From Methanobacterium sp. UBA279 (lineage in GTDB: Archaea > Methanobacteriota > Methanobacteria > Methanobacteriales > Methanobacteriaceae): a stretch of DNA of 17,149 nucleotides. Both the position numbers and the translations under genes were made by a program. Of the stretch, positions 13,383 to 17,149 are shown in pieces; the first letter of the stretch is position 1, and each line of letters begins with the position of its first letter. Where the stretch lies: the NCBI GenBank assembly GCA_002502855.1, contig DAQK01000026.1, forward strand, positions 16,869 through 34,017, written 5' to 3'. The notes below the pieces were generated by a model. That model was not told the origin of the DNA. It saw only the letters and a program-made list of their open reading frames with translations, and ran no database searches.

Positions 13383-14189
13383 CTATAAACCTAAATCCAT
13401 GTTGATTCTCTCTGCTGGCCACCAACTTCTTGGACACTGGGTGTAGCATATTCCGCATTTTACACATCTGTCTTCGTTTAATTCTGGCCTTCCATCGGTC
13501 ATTCCCACTGCTCTGGTTGGGCAGGACATTGCACAGGTTCCGCATCCTATACATAGGGCCTGGTTTACTACTTTAAGTTGCAGGTCGCATCCACATGCTT
13601 CGGTGTATCCTACCAGATCCATCATGGGCTGCAGGTAATCCATGTCTCCATTGATCACTGCTACCACAGTTTTAGCTATTATTTCTGGTGATGGTGGACA
13701 TCCTGGCATGGCCAGATCTACTTTAACTACGTCGGCGACGGGTACAAATGACTCGTGTCTTGGGTTGGCCTGCTGTCCGCCTCTGGAGTATCTGGTGAAA
13801 CATCCAGTTGCAGCACAGGAACCAAAAGCCACTACCAGTCCGGCTTTTTCCCTTACCTCCAGTAGTTCTTTCATGCTGTGCTCATCCTGCAGACAAACTG
13901 ATCCTTCCACCAGTGCTAGGTCCATTTCTGGCATGGGGTTTTCATCATCCCACCAAACATCAGCCAGAGTTTGTCCGTAGACTATATCCACCATCTCAGT
14001 GAGTAACGGTGCTAAGATGTCATAATTTTCGGTTAATGACATTGCATCTCCAGTACATCCTGATAAGTGAATATATCCTATTCTTGGTTTAGCTTTTTCT
14101 TCTTCCGCCACTTTTTCAACCTCCTGTTGTGAAGCTTCTTCTTTTGGTTTTGCTTCCATTCCTAAAAATTCTTTTATACGGGCTAACAT
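13383..14189 (-). CDS. frhG: F420-reducing hydrogenase, gamma (small) subunit, Fe-S electron relay
   Basis: A 268-residue small subunit carrying electrons from the NiFe site to FrhB. The proximal [4Fe-4S] cluster ligands are visible: Cys45 (GYIHLSGCTGDAMSL), Cys125 and Cys130 (AFGSCAATGC) and Cys164 (MPGCPPSPE). The C-terminal ferredoxin domain has CIGCGTCAMSC (213-223) plus CVKCGICYTQC (242-252), two further [4Fe-4S] clusters. The first ~35 residues are a Lys/Glu-rich, probably disordered extension. The frhD stop is only a few bases upstream, and the purine run AGGGGT inside frhD serves as ribosome-binding site. No Tat signal is seen, in keeping with a cytoplasmic enzyme. Confidence 0.96.
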   Translation of the reverse strand: MLARIKEFLGMEAKPKEEASQQEVEKVAEEEKAKPRIGYIHLSGCTGDAMSLTENYDILAPLLTEMVDIVYGQTLADVWWDDENPMPEMDLALVEGSVCLQDEHSMKELLEVREKAGLVVAFGSCAATGCFTRYSRGGQQANPRHESFVPVADVVKVDLAMPGCPPSPEIIAKTVVAVINGDMDYLQPMMDLVGYTEACGCDLQLKVVNQALCIGCGTCAMSCPTRAVGMTDGRPELNEDRCVKCGICYTQCPRSWWPAERINMDLGL

Positions 14190-14192
14190 TGC

Positions 14193-14663
14193 TTAGACCC
14201 CTATTTCATTTAAAATGATTTGAATGGTCTCTGGAATGGCATCTTCAACGCTTTGGGTTAAACCTAACTTTACGTCAGGTGCAGAGACAGACTCGGGCTG
14301 GCATCCAATAACCAATATTTCCACTGTATCTTTCAATTCATGTAATGGTTGATTCACTGGCCAGGAATGTACATTCTCGTATGATCCTTCCGGTAATTCG
14401 TCTACATCGAATATCCTTATGGTTCCTGGTTCGGCACCAAAATCCACTATGTCCACAATTATCAGCTTTTTCCACATTTCATTGGGCATACTGAAAACAT
14501 AGTAGGGTCCACCGGTTCCGGCATCAATGATCATAACGTTTTCTGGCAGTTCATTGTCTTTAAAGTGCTCTTCGAGTGCTACTGTCACTGCTGGTCCAAA
14601 TCCATCGTCTTCAAATAAGATATTTCCACAGCCTATTACTAAAATCTCTGCATCAAATGCCAT
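14193..14663 (-). CDS. frhD: Hydrogenase maturation endopeptidase for FrhA
   Basis: A 156-residue HyaD/HycI-family protease. After nickel insertion it cuts the C-terminal tail off the large subunit FrhA. The family motif GCGNILFEDDGFGPAV is at 11-26, with Asp20 at the position of a nickel ligand (Glu16 in E. coli HybD); IIDAGTGG (about 45-52) supplies the second Asp and YENVHSWPV/LHEL the His region. It lies between frhA (8-nt gap) and frhG (3-nt gap) in the standard frhADGB order. The ribosome-binding site is weak (AAGGGTT), so expression is likely to depend on coupling to frhA and be lower than that of the structural subunits. Confidence 0.94.
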   Translation of the reverse strand: MAFDAEILVIGCGNILFEDDGFGPAVTVALEEHFKDNELPENVMIIDAGTGGPYYVFSMPNEMWKKLIIVDIVDFGAEPGTIRIFDVDELPEGSYENVHSWPVNQPLHELKDTVEILVIGCQPESVSAPDVKLGLTQSVEDAIPETIQIILNEIGV

Positions 14664-14671
14664 ATTAACCC

Positions 14672-15889
14672 TTAAATCCTAACCATTTCGTTTTTAATGA
14701 CACTCCTGTCTTCGTCGTCTACTACAATCACGTGAGTTGCACAGGATAAACATGGATCGTAAGCTCTGATTACGTGGGGTCCGAATTCGTGGTGGAATCC
14801 TTCAGTAGCTGGTCCCATAGTGGGTATGTTCCAAGTAGTTGGTACTAAACAGTTGTAATACTGTATTTTACTATTTTCAACTTTAGCCATGTGTATATCC
14901 ATTCCTCTGGGAGCTTCAATGGCACCTACACCTAATTTACCGGTTCCGTTTATTTCAAAATCTGCCATTACTGGAGCTGAAGTATCTAATTCGGCTAATG
15001 TGTCCACAACTTTGGAAAGAGCACTCTTCTGTTCTAAAGCTCGTGCCACGTGCTGGGCCACTACACCTTCTCCCTTAAATCCTTGGAATTCTACAAATCT
15101 TGCCCTTGGACCTACTTCTACATTTCTACCATCATATAAAGGAATAGTAGAGCATGCTCTTTTTGCTATCTCTGGGTCGTCATACCATGCTTCAGGTACT
15201 GTTTCGGTAAACCTATCTAAATCGAATTTGGTTCTATCTCCATAAAGTACATCAGTAGCAAGAGTTTTCTGACTGTTCACACCTAAACCTTCTGGAAGTC
15301 CTTTATCTTCCACTAAGCCAATGAAAAGATCGACGAATTCGGTAAGTTTAGGTATCAATGCCTTAGTCCTTCCATACAACCTTTTTCTGGCAAGTTCGCT
15401 TATGTTACTAGCCATTCCACCGATCCTAACATCGGAAGGATGTATACCTTCACCGGCCACAACATCGACAACGTTCTGGGCTACCTTTCGTATATCTCCG
15501 ACCATATTCACCGCTGTTGCAAAAAGATCCTCTGGCACGAAATCAGGTGCAACGAGGAACTGATGTATAGCGTGGCTGTTAATATGGTGAGCCGCTAAGG
15601 TAATTTCTCTTAGTTGTCTGGCTGCTCTTGGTATTTCTATGTCTAATGAGTCATCTATAGCTTCTACAGATGCAAGGGTGTGTGGTATAGGGCATACACC
15701 ACAGATTCTCTGAGTCATTACTGGGGCAAATTCTGGAGCTTTGCCAGTAACTATCCGTTCTAGGCCTCTAACTGGAGTAATACTAAAGTATCGGCCCTTA
15801 GTTACTATTCCTTCATCATCGACTTCCATGACCAACTCTGCGTGTCCTTCTTGTCGTGATGTCGGCGATATAACTATTTTTTCGCTCAA
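14672..15889 (-). CDS. frhA: F420-reducing hydrogenase, alpha (large, NiFe-site) subunit
   Basis: Carries the NiFe active site that splits H2. Ligand motifs: RICGVC (Cys63, Cys66) and DPCLSCATH near the C-terminus (Cys380, Cys383). Both are Cys; no selenocysteine UGA is used. The 19 residues after His386 are the expected propeptide removed by FrhD. Start choice: the SD GAGGTGAT (15901-15894) lies 4 nt before TTG at 15889, giving MSEKIVISPTSRQEGHAE, 405 residues, the typical FrhA N-terminus. An in-frame GTG at 15898 is part of the SD itself and is unlikely. First gene of the operon. Group 3a [NiFe]-hydrogenase; the complex supplies reduced F420 for methanogenesis from H2/CO2 or runs in reverse. 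Confidence 0.97.
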   Translation of the reverse strand: MSEKIVISPTSRQEGHAELVMEVDDEGIVTKGRYFSITPVRGLERIVTGKAPEFAPVMTQRICGVCPIPHTLASVEAIDDSLDIEIPRAARQLREITLAAHHINSHAIHQFLVAPDFVPEDLFATAVNMVGDIRKVAQNVVDVVAGEGIHPSDVRIGGMASNISELARKRLYGRTKALIPKLTEFVDLFIGLVEDKGLPEGLGVNSQKTLATDVLYGDRTKFDLDRFTETVPEAWYDDPEIAKRACSTIPLYDGRNVEVGPRARFVEFQGFKGEGVVAQHVARALEQKSALSKVVDTLAELDTSAPVMADFEINGTGKLGVGAIEAPRGMDIHMAKVENSKIQYYNCLVPTTWNIPTMGPATEGFHHEFGPHVIRAYDPCLSCATHVIVVDDEDRSVIKNEMVRI

Positions 15890-15930
15890 ATGTATCACCT
15901 CTTTGTTTTTAAATGAACATCAATATTTCA

Positions 15931-15950
15931 ATATATTATATATGATTATA
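15931..15950 (-). promoter_or_regulatory. Promoter (TATA region) of frhADGB
   Basis: On the minus strand TATAATCATATATAATATAT is a strong TATA region about 42-61 nt upstream of the frhA TTG start, predicting a leader of about 15-30 nt that contains the full SD GAGGTGAT. AT-rich near-palindromic ATATTGAAATATTG (about 15917-15931) lies between TATA and start and could bind a regulator. Confidence 0.45.
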
Positions 15951-16072
15951 AGCTTTTCTTTAGAGAATAAAGTGAAAATCTTATATAGGATAAGGTGATA
16001 ATATATAATCTCTTCGTTTTTTTAATCTATAAAATCCCCGGGAAGTAAAAATTTATTAACCATTTTAACCAT

Positions 16073-16088
16073 AATATTTATAATAAAA
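16073..16088 (+). promoter_or_regulatory. TATA region of the PAC2-family gene
   Basis: AATATTTATAATAAAA lies about 75 nt upstream of the preferred start codon, giving a leader of about 45-50 nt. The rest of the 15899-16158 spacer is AT-rich and I see no other clear feature in it. Confidence 0.35.
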
Positions 16089-16158
16089 GGAATTTGCTCC
16101 TTATCAAACGAATTAATTGATTCTCTTAAAGTAATTGGTGACACAGGGGGTGCACCGG

Positions 16159-16878
16159 ATGGTAAAAATGGTAGAAACAGATGCAGAATGTTGTCAGATT
16201 ATTTCAGAAGATGTTAAAGACGCTATAATCCTGGAAGGATCACCAGAACTGGGATTAATAGGAAACATATTAGGATGGTTGTTGGTAGAAGAATTAAATA
16301 TGAAGCAGATCGGATTTGTGGATTCTAAAGATTTTCCTCCACTGGCAGTGCTATACAATGGGGTTACATTACACCCCTTCAGAATCTACAGCGCAGACAA
16401 CATCGTCCTATTCCTATCCGACTTCATAATACCACCTAATGTGGCCTATGATATGGCCAACGGCATAGTAAGCTGGGCAGAGAAAAACAACGCCAAGGAA
16501 ATAATCACCTTCAACAGTGTGGTGGTAAGGAAGAAAACAGGGCAAATTGCGGGGGCAGCAAACACAGAAGAAGCCCTTAAAGACCTGTCAGATATGGGTA
16601 TACCTATAATGCCCTTCGGGAATATCGGCGGACTTTCCGGTACCCTGATGACCAGAAGTAAGATCAAAGGCATCCCAGCTTCCTGTCTATTTGCAGAGGT
16701 ACTCAATCAATACCCAGACCCCCGGGCAGCAGCCGCCATGGTGGATACCTTAAACAGGAAACTAGGCACAAACATCAACCCAGAACCACTCCTAAAAGAA
16801 GCAGAAGAAATTGAAGCCAGACTGAAAGAACTGGCCAACACAGTTCAAGATGGACAGGAATCACCGGCCTACAGTTAA
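16159..16878 (+). CDS. PAC2-family protein, proteasome assembly chaperone-like (PbaB type)
   Basis: A 239-residue protein from ATG 16159. Upstream in-frame TTG and GTG codons (from 16135) are rejected because the SD GGGGGTG (16146-16152) is correctly spaced only for 16159. PAC2 hallmarks are an N-terminal LEGSPELGLIGNILGWLLVEEL, then IGFVDSKDFPPLAVLYNG and a C-terminal helical region rich in Ala, Glu and Leu. Archaeal PAC2 proteins (PbaA/PbaB) help 20S proteasome assembly or act as ATP-independent activators, often docking by a C-terminal HbYX motif; this protein ends in Ala-Tyr-Ser, a weak version of it. It is divergent from frhA and no proteasome gene is in view, so the proteasome link is family-based only. 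Confidence 0.82.
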   Translation: MVKMVETDAECCQIISEDVKDAIILEGSPELGLIGNILGWLLVEELNMKQIGFVDSKDFPPLAVLYNGVTLHPFRIYSADNIVLFLSDFIIPPNVAYDMANGIVSWAEKNNAKEIITFNSVVVRKKTGQIAGAANTEEALKDLSDMGIPIMPFGNIGGLSGTLMTRSKIKGIPASCLFAEVLNQYPDPRAAAAMVDTLNRKLGTNINPEPLLKEAEEIEARLKELANTVQDGQESPAYS

Positions 16879-16920
16879 TGGGATGACAGAAATCACCACC
16901 TATAGTTAATGTGATCATAG
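16859..16920 (+). repeat. Imperfect ~31-bp tandem repeat across the PAC2-gene stop codon
   Basis: AATCACCGGCCTACAGTTAA... (16859-16889) is followed by AATCACCACCTATAGTTAAT... (16891-16920); about 25 of 31 positions agree with one 1-bp gap. Copy 1 contains the last codons (SPAYS) and TAA; copy 2 is untranslated. The same arrangement, as an exact repeat, is found at the end of hypF. Confidence 0.7.
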
Positions 16921-17040
16921 AACATCGGGGAATCTGAAACCATAGAACTTTTGGCTATTATTTCTTTTTACCTTTTTATTAAATTCCTTTATAACTGATT
17001 AAGCCCCACTGTTTTTATAGGATGAAGGATAAAAAAAAAC
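16921..17040 (+). terminator. AT-rich spacer with probable terminator after the PAC2-family gene
   Basis: T-rich tracts TATTTCTTTTTACCTTTTTATT (about 16959-16980, given in part) are the likely terminator of the PAC2-family gene. I see no ORF or RNA in the rest of this spacer. Confidence 0.35.
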
Positions 17041-17043
17041 TTT

Positions 17044-17052
17044 TTTATATTA
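17044..17052 (+). promoter_or_regulatory. TATA box of tRNA-Arg
   Basis: TTTATATTA is centred about 33 nt upstream of the mature tRNA 5' end, the normal distance for an archaeal tRNA promoter. Confidence 0.5.
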
Positions 17053-17080
17053 AGATAGCTTATTAAATAATATATCACAC

Positions 17081-17149
17081 GGGCCCGTAGCCTAGCTGGA
17101 TAGGGCGTCGGACTTCTAATCCGAAGATCCCGGGTTCAAATCCCGGCGG
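17081..17149 (+). tRNA. tRNA-Arg (UCU), cut at the window end
   Basis: Acceptor 5' strand GGGCCCG, D-arm GCCTAGCTGGATAGGGC, anticodon stem TCGGA/TCCGA with loop CTTCTAA giving anticodon TCT, and T-arm CCGGG-TTCAAAT-CCCGG. The window ends after CGG of the acceptor 3' strand, so the last few bases (expected GCCC plus discriminator) are missing. No intron. Confidence 0.94.

Noticed and set aside
14672..15889. Possible selenocysteine codon in the hydrogenase large subunit
   Set aside because: The C-terminal ligand motif reads DPCLSCATH with normal Cys codons; no in-frame UGA or SECIS-like element is needed.

Overview
The window is a stretch of archaeal chromosome, most likely from a mesophilic Methanobacterium (Methanobacteriaceae). 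The main evidence is a complete F420-reducing [NiFe]-hydrogenase operon (frhADGB), an archaeal type II methionine aminopeptidase, archaeal TATA-type promoters (TTTATATA), U-rich terminators, AGGTGAT-type ribosome-binding sites, a CCA-less archaeal initiator tRNA, an archaeal RNase P RNA and a GrpE-DnaK-DnaJ set of the kind some methanogens acquired from bacteria. I see no CRISPR array, integrase, transposase or phage gene; this is mostly core genome with a few poorly described small genes.

Layout. Positions 1-89 hold the start of a small Cys-containing protein on the minus strand. It faces an HxlR-type redox/stress regulator (259-573) across a repeat-rich spacer that looks like an operator. 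Next come larB (626-1384, minus; nickel-pincer nucleotide synthesis) and, divergently, hypF (1566-3866, plus; CN-ligand synthesis for [NiFe]-hydrogenases). A Phr-like heat-shock regulator (3934-4425, minus) is divergent from grpE-dnaK (4671-7109) and dnaJ (7278-8438). The spacer between regulator and grpE carries three near-identical TATA-containing repeats and a 7-codon upstream ORF. At 8482-9294 (minus) a TauE/SafE-family permease gene is broken by two single-base frameshifts, both at homopolymers. An RNase P RNA gene (about 9382-9693) follows on the minus strand, directly behind an initiator tRNA-Met (9719-9793); the two probably share one promoter.

Positions 9889-10932 (minus) hold two abutting genes for single-pass, membrane-anchored coiled-coil proteins of unknown function, preceded by a third small membrane protein (11062-11355). 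The methionine aminopeptidase gene map (11486-12418, plus) is convergent with the frhADGB operon (15889-12486, minus). Upstream of frhA and divergent from it is a PAC2-family proteasome-assembly-chaperone-like gene (16159-16878, plus). A tRNA-Arg(UCU) starts at 17081 and is cut by the window edge.

How the genes fit together. The hydrogenase theme runs through frhADGB (F420 reduction with H2), frhD (C-terminal processing of FrhA) and hypF (the Fe-CN ligand). larB adds a separate nickel-cofactor route. The heat-shock theme is the Phr-like regulator with grpE, dnaK and dnaJ. Translation and proteostasis appear in map, tRNA-iMet, RNase P RNA and the PAC2 protein. The parts I consider least described are the Phr-like/triple-repeat control of a bacterial-type DnaK operon, the tRNA-iMet/RNase P RNA tandem, and the membrane coiled-coil gene pair.
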